The position numbers and the translations under genes were made by a program. From Chitinophaga filiformis (GTDB lineage: Bacteria > Bacteroidota > Bacteroidia > Chitinophagales > Chitinophagaceae): a stretch of 64,000 nt of DNA. Of this stretch, positions 31,988 to 41,708 are shown piece after piece. Position 1 is the stretch's first letter, and the number at the start of each line of letters is the position of its first letter. The stretch is from assembly GCF_900102545.1 (NCBI RefSeq), contig NZ_FNBN01000010.1, forward strand, positions 209,445 through 273,444. Reading direction: 5' to 3'. The notes beneath the pieces are model-generated. The model was not told the origin of the DNA and made no database searches. It was given only the letters and a program-made list of their open reading frames with translations.

Positions 31988-34900
31988 TTATGCCTGATCA
32001 CCGGCGCCGTCTTCCAGTGCTTCCTCGAATAATTCCTTCTGCTCTTCATAGAACCTGATCACATGCTGACTAAGCTCCCGTATCACCGGGCTGGCAATAA
32101 ACGTTCTCATTTTAATATCGGTGAAACATTGCTCGTTGATCAATGCAAGCAACTGCACTGCCTTCAGTGAGTTTCCACCTATTTCAAAGAAGTTGTCCGT
32201 AACGCCAAAGGGAACTCCTTTCAGCACATCCGTCCATAGCGTATACAGCGTTGACTCCACTTCATTGGCAGGAAGCACGATCTCCTGACCCGACTGCAAC
32301 CCTGCGGTTTCAGGTAGTGGCAAACGCTTCTTATCTACTTTTTTGTTGGAGGTCACAGGAATAGCATCCAGCCGGATGAAATATTGAGGTACCATGTAAT
32401 GGGGCAGTTTATCCTGCAGAAAATTACGGAGTGCAGACACAGTAGGCGATTCAACAGTGTTGTCATCTGCAACATAGTACGCGCATATATATTTTTCCGC
32501 TGTGTTACCCGGAGTAGCATGTACCACTGCTACTGCGCTTTTCACAGACGGGTATTGCAACAGGTTATTAACAATCTCTGACAACTCGATCCTGAATCCA
32601 CGTACCTTGACCTGATCGTCCCTTCTGCCGCCAAACACTACATTCCCATCCGGTGTCCACCTGGCAATGTCGCCACTCTTGTATACACGTTTCATTTCCC
32701 CACCGATCATGATATTGATAAACCGCTCAGCAGTCAGCACCGGCTTATTACGGTATCCTATTCCCACACCATCTCCTCCTACGTACAGTTCGCCCCATAC
32801 ATTGACAGGTACCTGCTGCTGCTGCTCATCCAGGATATAATAGAAGATATTGGGCAAAGAACGGCCAATAGGCGTAATTCCGATGATAGGTGTATCCTGT
32901 TCATAGCCGGAACAATCTATCGTCGTTTCTGTAATGCCATAACTATTAAGAACACGTAAACGGGAAGACAGGAACCGCTTCCGGAGATAAATATATTTCT
33001 CCGCAGGCAAAGCATCTGCACAGGAAACCATCACCCGGAGGAAGGAGATATCAAGAGAATGTTTATCAATATGACTGAACAGGTTCGTAATTACCGCTGG
33101 CGTTGATTCAATGTAGGTAACCTGATGTTTTTGCATGACCGAATAAAGCTCTCCCCAGTCAAGGTTCCTGGTATCAGCTATCACCAGTGTACCGCCATTG
33201 GGCAATGCCCTGCACAAGTCGCCGGTAAACACATCAAAAGCAATGCTGGCCAGCGATAACACGACCGTCCTTTGCTTATCCAGGTCAAATTTCCACCGCC
33301 AGCCATAAGTAATATTGACCAGGTTACGGTGTGCGATCATCACACCTTTCGGCTGTCCGGTGGAACCGGAGGTATAAATAGTATACGCTAATTGTTGCGG
33401 GTGAATATCTGTTGCTACCGGATCAGGAGAATAACGACTCATTATAACCGGCAACTGATCTACAGGGATCACAAGGATATTTTCTTTCACAACATCCGGG
33501 GAATCTGTGATCATCATTGTGGCAGCAGCATCTTCCAGCATATAAGCTACCCTTTCAGGTGGATAGGCAGGATCGATGGGTAGATAAGAGGCTCCTGCTT
33601 TCAGTATACCCAGCATAGCTACAACCACCTCCACCGAACGGTTGAGCCATATGGCCACTGTTGCTTCTTTTTGTATGCCCTGCTCCTGCAGATAATGAGC
33701 GAGCTGATTGGACTGTTCTTCCAGTTGCCTGAAGGAGATTCCCCTGTCATTAAAGAGGACAGCCATTCTATCAGGATGTTGTACACCCTGCTCTCTGATC
33801 ATATCCAGGATAGAATTTGTTTGAGGGAACACCACTTTTTCTCCGCTGAACGTGGTCAGCATGACATGATCGGCAACTGTCAGTAACTGCATGTTACCTA
33901 CTAAACATTGTTGATCCTGAATGACTGATTGCAACAATGTGATGTAATGGTTTACCAGTTGTTCTATACGGGCCGCTTCAAAAAGAGCCGTATTATATTC
34001 CACATCCAGTATAATGGTACCATTAATACGATCAGTGCTCAACGCAAAATTGAGATCAAAGAAAGCCTTTGTCCTTTGAAATTTCACTTCTTCAATTGCA
34101 ATACCATCCAGTTCCAGCGGCGTGGATGCAGGCATATCCTGCAAATCAAACATCACTTCAAAGAGTGCATTGCGATCACCTGATCCACCCAATTGTTCCA
34201 GGACCATTTCAAAAGGCACATCCTGATGGGCATAAGCAATTGCGGCATGCCTGCTCAACTCCTGCAACAGTTGTTCAAAAGGCATATCAGGTTTTACCTG
34301 GCTCCTCAACACAATGGTATTGATAAAACAGCCTACCAGGGAAGAGACATCCTCCAGGTCGCGGTTAGCTACCGGAACACCTACAGCAATATCCTGCTTG
34401 CCTGTATATCGATGCAGTAATACCTTGAATACAGATAGCAGTGCAACAAACAGTGTCGTATTATAACCAGCTGCCAATTGCCTGATACGAGTGGTTATTT
34501 CGGGGTTAATAACGGCCCTGTAAGTATTACCGTTGTATTCATTTACGGCAGGCCGGATATGATCTGCAGGCATTTCCAGCGGACCAATATCTTTCAGTTC
34601 CTCCTTCCAGTGCTGCAATCGTTGCGCCAGTTCACCGGTCTCCATTTGCCGGCGTTGCCACAGGGCATAGTCAGCGTATTGTACTGGTAATAGTTCCAAT
34701 TGCGCAGCGCCATCTTTATATAAGCGCCCGATCTCATCTCCCATCAGGTACACTGACCATATATCAATAGCAATATGATGGAACGTGAGCAGGAAGAGGT
34801 GCTCCTGTGGATTTATCTTTAACAGGCTGCCGCGCACAGGCAGGTCTACTGAAAGATCAAAGGCATTGTAAACAAACGCATGGATATATGTGTCCAGGTA

Positions 34901-37900
34901 GGCACTGTCACTAAAACGAATATCTTCTGTTATTGTTAGTTTCCATGATGCAGCATCAACAATATGCTGAAAAGGTATACCATTCTTTTCACGGACCAGG
35001 GTACGTAATGCGCTATGTCTTTGTATAACGACAGACAAAGCATTTTCCAGTGCTGCAATATTAAGATCGCCTTTCAGTCGCAATACAACCGGTATATGAT
35101 AGGTCGCTCCCTGTCCCCATTTATCCAGCAGCCAGAAACGTTCCTGGGAAAAGGACAATGGCAAAGGCCCATGAGCAGCCGCTGCTACCAACTGTGTGGA
35201 ATCCTTTTTCAGGGTGCCCATAAAGGTATCCAGCTGTGCAATGGTAGGGAAACGAAATATATCCTTTACCGCCAGCACCACATTGTATTCCTTTCTGATA
35301 GCTGCGCTCAACTTGATGGCTAGTAATGAGTTTCCTCCCAGCCGGAAGAAATTATCATGGATGCCCGGCTTATCTACAGATAACAATTGGCTCCAGAGAC
35401 GTGCAAGCTGCTCCTGCGAAGGTGCTTCCGGCGGCGTATAGCTACCTTCTTCGCTGCCAACGCTGAAATCAGGATCAGGTAGTGCTTTCCTGTCGATCTT
35501 ACCACTACTGCTGACAGGCATAACATCCAGTACAACATACATTACAGGTATCATATAAGAAGGCAGCCACTGGCCTGCAAATACACTGAGGGATGTAGTG
35601 TCGGCAACACCATCGGTAGTGACATATGCTATTAGCCTGGCATTACCGGCATGATCCGTTTTCTTTACTACTATCGCCTGTCGGATGCCTGGTGCTTTTT
35701 CCAGTACGTGTTCTATTTCACCAGTTTCCACGCGGTACCCATTGATCTTAACCTGTTCATCTTTCCTGCCCAGGTATTCAATATTACCATCATTACTCCA
35801 GCGTGCCAGATCACCTGATCTGTATAAAATACCTTCACCAAAAGGATCCCGGGTAAAACGCGCCGCCGTTAGCGCAGGATTGTTCCAATAACCATTACTT
35901 ACACCAGGGCCACCTATACATAGTTCCCCATAGACACCAGACGCCACCAGGCGATCATTGGCATCAAGGATATAGACCTTCACATTAGGCAAAGGCTTGC
36001 CAATGTATACAGGTTTTCCTTCCTGATAATCTTCCAGTGCAAAGGCGGTGGTATAGATGCTGGCTTCAGTAGGGCCATACAGATTAAATACCTTTTCTGC
36101 CCAGCCTCCGGCATGTATAGCCATAACCAGCTTCTCAGGGAAGGCTTCTCCTGCGATCAATATATACCTGAGCAACCTGAAGGCTTCCTTATCTGTTTTC
36201 AGCGTATCAAAGAACAAGGTAAATAAGGAAGGCACAAAGCTGATATGTGTAATCTTCTTTCTTCGGATGGCTTCCAGCAAAAGGTGCAGCTCTTTTTCTT
36301 CTCCTTCCCGCAATATCGCCACCTTACTACCTCCGGGAATCCATCCAAAAAGCTCTGATACGGATACATCAAATGTATAGTTCGTTTTTAACAACCAGGT
36401 ATCTTCTTCGCCTGACGGATAAAGCTCCTGCAATGCCCACAGGGTGTTCATCACCTGTTGATGTGTAATAGCCACACCCTTCGGTTCTCCCGTTGATCCT
36501 GATGTATAGATCATGTAGGCAAGACTTCCTGTTTGCGCGGGCACCTCTTCTCCTTCATAGGTGGCTGCCAGCAATAATTCCGGGATAAGTACATCTGCTT
36601 CATTCTCGACAACTGTGACCAGATCTGCATCTGTCAACACTACTTTTACCGCTGCATCCTGTAGTATGTAACTGATACGGTGTATCGGTAATGAAGGACT
36701 TAACGGCACATAAAATGCACCTGCCTTATGGATTGCCAGGATACTTATCAACAATACTGATGAACGCTTCATAATGATCCCCACCGGCTGTCCGGGTGTT
36801 ATCCCATGCGCAATAAGGGCTGCTGCCAATTGGTTCACCTTTCCGGAAAGTGTGGCGTAATCCAATGTTCCCTCATCAGCAATCACCGCTTTGCGACCAG
36901 GCACTAATGCCACCTGGTGCATGAACAGGTGATAAAGAGAAGGATGATAAGGATACACCAGCCGCTGTGACTGGAAGTCATTTAATAAGGTATTGTATTC
37001 AGCAGTAGTAATATAATCAAGGGAGGTAATGGTATCTGCTGCATGGTCCAGTGCAGCATCAAGTAATAACAGGTAATGATCCATCATCTGCCTGATACGC
37101 ATTTCGCTGAACAAAGCCGTATCGTACTCTGTGTAGATACGGTAGTTACCTTCAACTGTTTCTACATTCAGCAGCAGATCATACTTGCTGGTAGTAACAG
37201 GCATCTCAAAGGAAGACAATTGTTGATCAGGAAGCAATGCTTTATCCATGAGTTCATTACCCGGCCAGGAACCAAACATGACATCAAACAAAGGAGAACG
37301 ACTGCTATCCCGCTCTATCTTCAATATCTCCACCAGTTTATCGAATGGATAATCCTGGTGCCTGTAACTTTCAAGCAGGTGCGCTTTTTCCCTTTGTATA
37401 AGGGTATGAAAATTATCTTCTTCTGTGATATGTAGCAGAACAGGCAGTATGTTGACAAAGAATCCGATCTGCTGATCCAATGCGCCCTGTTCCCTGCCGG
37501 AAACAGGCACCCCGATCACAATATCCGGCTGTGCTGTATACCGGTATAACAATAAGCGGAAAGCTGCCAGTAAAATAACAAACGGCGTTACCTCTTGTTG
37601 TTGTGAAAACCGCTGGAGCTTATCTGCCAGATCTGCTGGAAAAGATGTATAGATTGCATGCCCCTGGTATGCCTTTACTAAAGGTCTGGTATTGTCTGCC
37701 GGTAAGGCCACAGGTGTTACGCCCTTTTCAAATTCCCCTTCCCAATACCGTTGCGCAGCCAGCATTTTTTCCGACTGCATATTTTCCCTCATCCATACCG
37801 CATAATCTTTATACTGTAGTGAAAGCGGCTGGTGAAGCGGGGATTTCCCCGTAGCTATATCTTTATACAGGGACAACAATGTATCTGTAAATACGTGCAT

Positions 37901-40789
37901 TGACCATCCATCAGCGATGATATGGTGGAAGGTTAGCATACCAACTACACCACCTTCCACGTAGATAAGCAACAACCGCCATAGCGGCGACTGCTCAAGC
38001 ACAAACGGACGTGCGGCGGCTGCAGCACAAAGTTCTTCCGGATGCGCAGAATACCATACTTTCTCTACCGCCGGTTGAAAAGTACTTGCGTCCTGCACCT
38101 GCATATAAGGTGCGCCATCTATTTCAATAAATGAAGTACGCAGGATATCGTATTGCCTGGAAATAATGTCGAGCGCTTTGAACAACGCCGCCTCATCTAG
38201 TTTGCCGTTGATCTGAAAGGCCAGCGGAATATTATATGGCGCCTTTCCTTCTTCCAACCGGTCAATGATCCATAATCGCTGCTGGGCGGGAGAAACAGGA
38301 TAATAAGCCGCCGAAGGTGCTATAGGAATTGATAGAACAGGTACACCTGTTTGCTGATCAATCCTGGCCGCCATGTCCTTCAGTACGGGGAAAGTAAATA
38401 TATCGTTCAACTCAAGCTTTACCTGTAACTGCTGAATAATGACTGATAACAGGCGGATAGCACTCAAGGAATGACCTCCACGGTCAAAGAAATGATCATG
38501 CAACCCTGCATGGTCTATCTTCAATACATCTTTCCACATTACAGCCAACGCTTTTTCCGTGGCCTTAACGGGTGCAATGTATTGTTGTATATCTTCCGGA
38601 TCGGGCAATTTTGTTTTATCGATCTTACCAGCGGTATTCCTTGGAAAATGTTTCACTACCACCCATTTTGAGGGCAGCATATAAGCTGGTAGTTGTGCCG
38701 ACACGAAAGTTTTCACCACTTCCGGCGACTCTGCTGTTGTCATGCGCAGATAAGCCACCAGCACAGGTACACCATCAGCACCATTATCGGCCGTTACATA
38801 AGCTTCAGCCACTCTGTTGTCTTTCAGAATAGCCAGCCTTACTTCTTCCGGCTCAATACGGTATCCCCTGATCTTGACCTGCTGATCCATTCTCCCCAGG
38901 AATTCCAGCTCGCCCTGCTCATTCCATTTCACTTTATCGCCTGTACGATATAAGCGCCGCACACCGTTGATTTCAAGACTTACAAAAGCCTGTTCCGTAG
39001 CAGCTTTATTATTGATATATCCGGCTGCAATCCCCTGCCCCGCAATACACAATTCTCCTGCCATACCCAATGGCAACAAACTCCCTTCCCTATCCACGAC
39101 AAACACACTATAGCCGGGTAATGCGCTGCCAATAGGTACTGAGGTCGTTACATGATTTATCCGGTATCCGGTGGCGTTGATACATGTTTCCGTAGGCCCA
39201 TACAGATTCATAAATACTGCTTCAGGCAATTGCTTCCGGATGTCGGCCGCCAGCCTGGAAGACAATACATCTCCACCACAAGAAATATATTGCAGGGGGA
39301 CTGATGGCAATAACGGCAATAATGCTTCCCAGTAAAGTGGAGATGCATGCAGCACATTGATATGGTGTTGCTGCAGATAATCTGCCAACTGAGGGATGTT
39401 ACGATAATCAGGCGGTAAGTGCAACGTACCCTTGTATGCCAGCGGCAGGAATATTTCCTTGACGGCTGCATCAAAGGATAAGGAGGCATTCAATATATAA
39501 TGTAATCCCGTTCCGAAGCCCATTTCATGTTGCAGGGATGCCAGCAGCTGACATACCTGGACATGTGTAATAGCCACTCCTTTGGGATGACCAGTGGAAC
39601 CGGAAGTATAGATAATGTAGGCGGCTGTATCAGCTGTCACTACCGGCAATGTTGTATTTGACGGATACAGGTTTCTTTCCCCTTCCCACCATTCCATTTC
39701 CAACACCGGTATACCAGGAATGGATACGGGCACATTACTGATCGTCAATACAGCCTTTGCATCATGGATCATATAAGCGATCCGCTCTGCAGGATATGCT
39801 GTATCTATTGGCAGATAAGTGGCCCCTGCCTTTAAGATACCCAGTATGCTGATGATTGCCCATTTATCATGTGTCATCAGCAGGGCCACCACATCACCCG
39901 GGCGAACACCTGCCACGCCTGATAAATAGCCAGCCAGCCTGTTGGCTTCTTCTGCCAGCTCTTTGTAAGTGATCTTATCCTCTTTATCTACCAGCACTAT
40001 ACCATGGGGGCGTTCCTCAACCGTCTGTTCAAACAGCTCATGTAACAGCTGGCCTTTCACAGGTATCTGCTGCGCTTCGCCGGATAATGCATAAAGGTGT
40101 GCAAGTTCTTCATCCGAAAGCATCGCACTTTGCAATACGGGTTTCCCCGGTTCATGTAGTAATGAAGATAATATCCGATCCAGGTGTAATGGCAACTGGT
40201 CCAGTAAATGCCCTGGCAGTATACCTTCCTGATAATATAGCTGCCATGGCTGATCCTTGAGTATCACCAGTGCCAGTGCTGCCCTTTCCGTACAGGAAGG
40301 AATATCATGCAGGCTATCATGTGCGATCCCCACCTGATAATGAGCCGTCCGCACAGGTAAACCATTCGCTTCAAACAGTTCATCCAGTTTCCCGGCGTTA
40401 TAATCCTGGTGCTGCAGGGCTGTTTTAAACGCAAGGGATAAGCCATTGACCATTTCCCTGAAAACAGTATCCTTATGAATGTCAAACCGGAAATACAGCT
40501 GCTGTCCTTTCTCTGCCGGTACAGGCACCGGGCCACCCACCACAGGCGGCATGAACACCACCTGCTGATCAAGCCCGTATCTTTTAAGCAGTACCAGCCA
40601 TGCTGCCAGCACGATCACCAGTGTTGACATATCCTGTCGGTTGCCCGCCTGTTCCAGCTTCGCGAGGGTGGCAGAAGACAGGTTGCAGGCAATTGAACTG
40701 CGGCTGCCTGTTAAAAAGAAAGGACCATCACTATTATTCTTACACTGCCTGAACCAGTAGTCAAGGGCAGATTGTTGTTGCAGATCCAT
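31988..40789 (-). CDS. NRPS-B, three modules, starts with half a C domain
   Basis: 2933 aa. Residues 1-240 correspond to only the C-terminal half of a condensation domain (the YW region onward) and lack any HHxxxDG motif. Then A4 (YTSGSTG at 394), PCP4 (GGHS, S774), C5 (HHIIADGWS, H955), A5 (YTSGSTG at 1428), PCP5 (GGNS, S1821), C6 (HHIAIDIWS, H2004), A6 (YTSGSTG at 2472), PCP6 (GGNS, S2874). Codes: A4 DAKHSGLIN, A5 DVSFLALIY, both unassigned; A6 DVGEVCSID, close to the Orn code DVGEIGSID and to Dab codes, with the typical FDVFTGDLCRAL region, so Dab or Orn. Dab is favoured because a Dab-type aminotransferase lies two genes upstream. C6 has Ile in place of the motif glycine. The condensation activity for A4 must come from the terminal C domain of NRPS-A, encoded three genes earlier. 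Confidence 0.95.
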   Translation of the reverse strand: MDLQQQSALDYWFRQCKNNSDGPFFLTGSRSSIACNLSSATLAKLEQAGNRQDMSTLVIVLAAWLVLLKRYGLDQQVVFMPPVVGGPVPVPAEKGQQLYFRFDIHKDTVFREMVNGLSLAFKTALQHQDYNAGKLDELFEANGLPVRTAHYQVGIAHDSLHDIPSCTERAALALVILKDQPWQLYYQEGILPGHLLDQLPLHLDRILSSLLHEPGKPVLQSAMLSDEELAHLYALSGEAQQIPVKGQLLHELFEQTVEERPHGIVLVDKEDKITYKELAEEANRLAGYLSGVAGVRPGDVVALLMTHDKWAIISILGILKAGATYLPIDTAYPAERIAYMIHDAKAVLTISNVPVSIPGIPVLEMEWWEGERNLYPSNTTLPVVTADTAAYIIYTSGSTGHPKGVAITHVQVCQLLASLQHEMGFGTGLHYILNASLSFDAAVKEIFLPLAYKGTLHLPPDYRNIPQLADYLQQHHINVLHASPLYWEALLPLLPSVPLQYISCGGDVLSSRLAADIRKQLPEAVFMNLYGPTETCINATGYRINHVTTSVPIGSALPGYSVFVVDREGSLLPLGMAGELCIAGQGIAAGYINNKAATEQAFVSLEINGVRRLYRTGDKVKWNEQGELEFLGRMDQQVKIRGYRIEPEEVRLAILKDNRVAEAYVTADNGADGVPVLVAYLRMTTAESPEVVKTFVSAQLPAYMLPSKWVVVKHFPRNTAGKIDKTKLPDPEDIQQYIAPVKATEKALAVMWKDVLKIDHAGLHDHFFDRGGHSLSAIRLLSVIIQQLQVKLELNDIFTFPVLKDMAARIDQQTGVPVLSIPIAPSAAYYPVSPAQQRLWIIDRLEEGKAPYNIPLAFQINGKLDEAALFKALDIISRQYDILRTSFIEIDGAPYMQVQDASTFQPAVEKVWYSAHPEELCAAAAARPFVLEQSPLWRLLLIYVEGGVVGMLTFHHIIADGWSMHVFTDTLLSLYKDIATGKSPLHQPLSLQYKDYAVWMRENMQSEKMLAAQRYWEGEFEKGVTPVALPADNTRPLVKAYQGHAIYTSFPADLADKLQRFSQQQEVTPFVILLAAFRLLLYRYTAQPDIVIGVPVSGREQGALDQQIGFFVNILPVLLHITEEDNFHTLIQREKAHLLESYRHQDYPFDKLVEILKIERDSSRSPLFDVMFGSWPGNELMDKALLPDQQLSSFEMPVTTSKYDLLLNVETVEGNYRIYTEYDTALFSEMRIRQMMDHYLLLLDAALDHAADTITSLDYITTAEYNTLLNDFQSQRLVYPYHPSLYHLFMHQVALVPGRKAVIADEGTLDYATLSGKVNQLAAALIAHGITPGQPVGIIMKRSSVLLISILAIHKAGAFYVPLSPSLPIHRISYILQDAAVKVVLTDADLVTVVENEADVLIPELLLAATYEGEEVPAQTGSLAYMIYTSGSTGEPKGVAITHQQVMNTLWALQELYPSGEEDTWLLKTNYTFDVSVSELFGWIPGGSKVAILREGEEKELHLLLEAIRRKKITHISFVPSLFTLFFDTLKTDKEAFRLLRYILIAGEAFPEKLVMAIHAGGWAEKVFNLYGPTEASIYTTAFALEDYQEGKPVYIGKPLPNVKVYILDANDRLVASGVYGELCIGGPGVSNGYWNNPALTAARFTRDPFGEGILYRSGDLARWSNDGNIEYLGRKDEQVKINGYRVETGEIEHVLEKAPGIRQAIVVKKTDHAGNARLIAYVTTDGVADTTSLSVFAGQWLPSYMIPVMYVVLDVMPVSSSGKIDRKALPDPDFSVGSEEGSYTPPEAPSQEQLARLWSQLLSVDKPGIHDNFFRLGGNSLLAIKLSAAIRKEYNVVLAVKDIFRFPTIAQLDTFMGTLKKDSTQLVAAAAHGPLPLSFSQERFWLLDKWGQGATYHIPVVLRLKGDLNIAALENALSVVIQRHSALRTLVREKNGIPFQHIVDAASWKLTITEDIRFSDSAYLDTYIHAFVYNAFDLSVDLPVRGSLLKINPQEHLFLLTFHHIAIDIWSVYLMGDEIGRLYKDGAAQLELLPVQYADYALWQRRQMETGELAQRLQHWKEELKDIGPLEMPADHIRPAVNEYNGNTYRAVINPEITTRIRQLAAGYNTTLFVALLSVFKVLLHRYTGKQDIAVGVPVANRDLEDVSSLVGCFINTIVLRSQVKPDMPFEQLLQELSRHAAIAYAHQDVPFEMVLEQLGGSGDRNALFEVMFDLQDMPASTPLELDGIAIEEVKFQRTKAFFDLNFALSTDRINGTIILDVEYNTALFEAARIEQLVNHYITLLQSVIQDQQCLVGNMQLLTVADHVMLTTFSGEKVVFPQTNSILDMIREQGVQHPDRMAVLFNDRGISFRQLEEQSNQLAHYLQEQGIQKEATVAIWLNRSVEVVVAMLGILKAGASYLPIDPAYPPERVAYMLEDAAATMMITDSPDVVKENILVIPVDQLPVIMSRYSPDPVATDIHPQQLAYTIYTSGSTGQPKGVMIAHRNLVNITYGWRWKFDLDKQRTVVLSLASIAFDVFTGDLCRALPNGGTLVIADTRNLDWGELYSVMQKHQVTYIESTPAVITNLFSHIDKHSLDISFLRVMVSCADALPAEKYIYLRKRFLSSRLRVLNSYGITETTIDCSGYEQDTPIIGITPIGRSLPNIFYYILDEQQQQVPVNVWGELYVGGDGVGIGYRNKPVLTAERFINIMIGGEMKRVYKSGDIARWTPDGNVVFGGRRDDQVKVRGFRIELSEIVNNLLQYPSVKSAVAVVHATPGNTAEKYICAYYVADDNTVESPTVSALRNFLQDKLPHYMVPQYFIRLDAIPVTSNKKVDKKRLPLPETAGLQSGQEIVLPANEVESTLYTLWTDVLKGVPFGVTDNFFEIGGNSLKAVQLLALINEQCFTDIKMRTFIASPVIRELSQHVIRFYEEQKELFEEALEDGAGDQA
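40070..40789 (-). other. Half-C region at the N-terminus of NRPS-B
   Basis: About 240 residues homologous in layout to the C-terminal lobe of C domains, seen in ALDYWFRQ near the start, a LLKRYGLDQQVVFMPPV segment matching the usual YTGQxDxxxGxPV region, and AFKTALQHQDY matching the usual EAxxHQDYPF region. The N-terminal lobe with the catalytic histidines is absent, and the sequence upstream is intergenic plus the hydroxylase gene, so it is not a frameshifted remnant within this window. It may serve as a docking surface for the terminal C domain of NRPS-A or for the neighbouring JmjC hydroxylase. Confidence 0.8.
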
Positions 40790-40817
40790 AATGGGGAACG
40801 ATAAATTTTAAGGTTAC

Positions 40818-41696
40818 TCAGGAAACGTAGTTGAGATAGGACTGGTAATATTTTAACAGATAACGGGAAGGGATACCCAGGTACAGACCTGCAGCAGTAA
40901 CCGCATTATAAAATACATTCTTTGAAGGAGCTCCCTGAAATCCGGATATCAATCCAGCTAATACACTCGCATTGGTGTGCCAGTCGATATTAAAGGATAT
41001 AGAAGCGCTCAAGCCTCTTACCTGATGGAGCGTGCCTGAAGGCATGAACAGAATATCTCCCGGATCGATCACCACATCATCCCTTTGTGCTTCACGCAAC
41101 AAGGGAAACTGGTCAAAATCAGGATGCTCCAGGTCCACCTTTGCCCAGCGCCAGCTTTTCAGGTAGCATTTATCACGGTCCCTGGCAGCTACCATATAAA
41201 ACCGCTTGCTGCCACTGATCTGGAAGAACAGGTTGTGCGTACATAAGGTATCGAAATGAAGCGGGGTCAAACTATTGGAAGGCCCCATGAAGAACTGTAC
41301 AAACTTCCACCAGTTATCTTTATACCAGGATGGGAAAAGAGACACCGGAAAAGAAGATACATCTTCTTTCAGATGGGGCATAATATGAAAGATGGGAACA
41401 TCATGGAGATAAGCAGGCTTTTCAGCGGGTGTCACACCACTGGCCAGCTCACGCTCATAAGTTTCCAGTTGTGCTGCATAAGCGGCTAATGACATCATCA
41501 CCTTTTCGCCTTTACTCACGTCACCGGTTTTGATAGGCAGGTTGACAGAAGTGCCTAGTTCCTTAAAATAGGCATTGTTCCATTTCTGTACTGCCGGCAT
41601 ATCACTAATGCCGCCTTTTACCACCAATGGCCTTCCCGGCTTTACATAATCCCTGTAGAAACTGTGCCTGTCGATATTTTCAACGATTGAGATCAT
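40818..41696 (-). CDS. JmjC/cupin-8 Fe(II)/2-oxoglutarate hydroxylase
   Basis: 292 aa, usual size for the FIH-like cupin/JmjC family. Iron ligands are visible as H147 and D149 in TPLHFD and H224 in SGTLHQV; T144 and K164 (GSKRF) sit where FIH places the residues that bind 2-oxoglutarate. These enzymes hydroxylate unactivated carbons; in NRPS loci they act on free or carrier-bound amino acids. The gene lies 12 bp after the aminotransferase and 28 bp before NRPS-B, so it is probably translated for this pathway. The target residue is not determined by sequence; residue 4, loaded by the first A domain of NRPS-B, is the positional guess. No signal peptide, so cytosolic. Family assignment is firm, substrate is inference. 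Confidence 0.85.
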   Translation of the reverse strand: MISIVENIDRHSFYRDYVKPGRPLVVKGGISDMPAVQKWNNAYFKELGTSVNLPIKTGDVSKGEKVMMSLAAYAAQLETYERELASGVTPAEKPAYLHDVPIFHIMPHLKEDVSSFPVSLFPSWYKDNWWKFVQFFMGPSNSLTPLHFDTLCTHNLFFQISGSKRFYMVAARDRDKCYLKSWRWAKVDLEHPDFDQFPLLREAQRDDVVIDPGDILFMPSGTLHQVRGLSASISFNIDWHTNASVLAGLISGFQGAPSKNVFYNAVTAAGLYLGIPSRYLLKYYQSYLNYVS

Positions 41697-41708
41697 AGCA
41701 AAAAAACA

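Noticed and set aside
40070..40789. Half-C region of NRPS-B as a frameshifted remnant of a full C domain
   Set aside because: The bases upstream are a 28-bp gap and the intact hydroxylase gene, and NRPS-A already supplies a full terminal C domain, so no missing half is present nearby.
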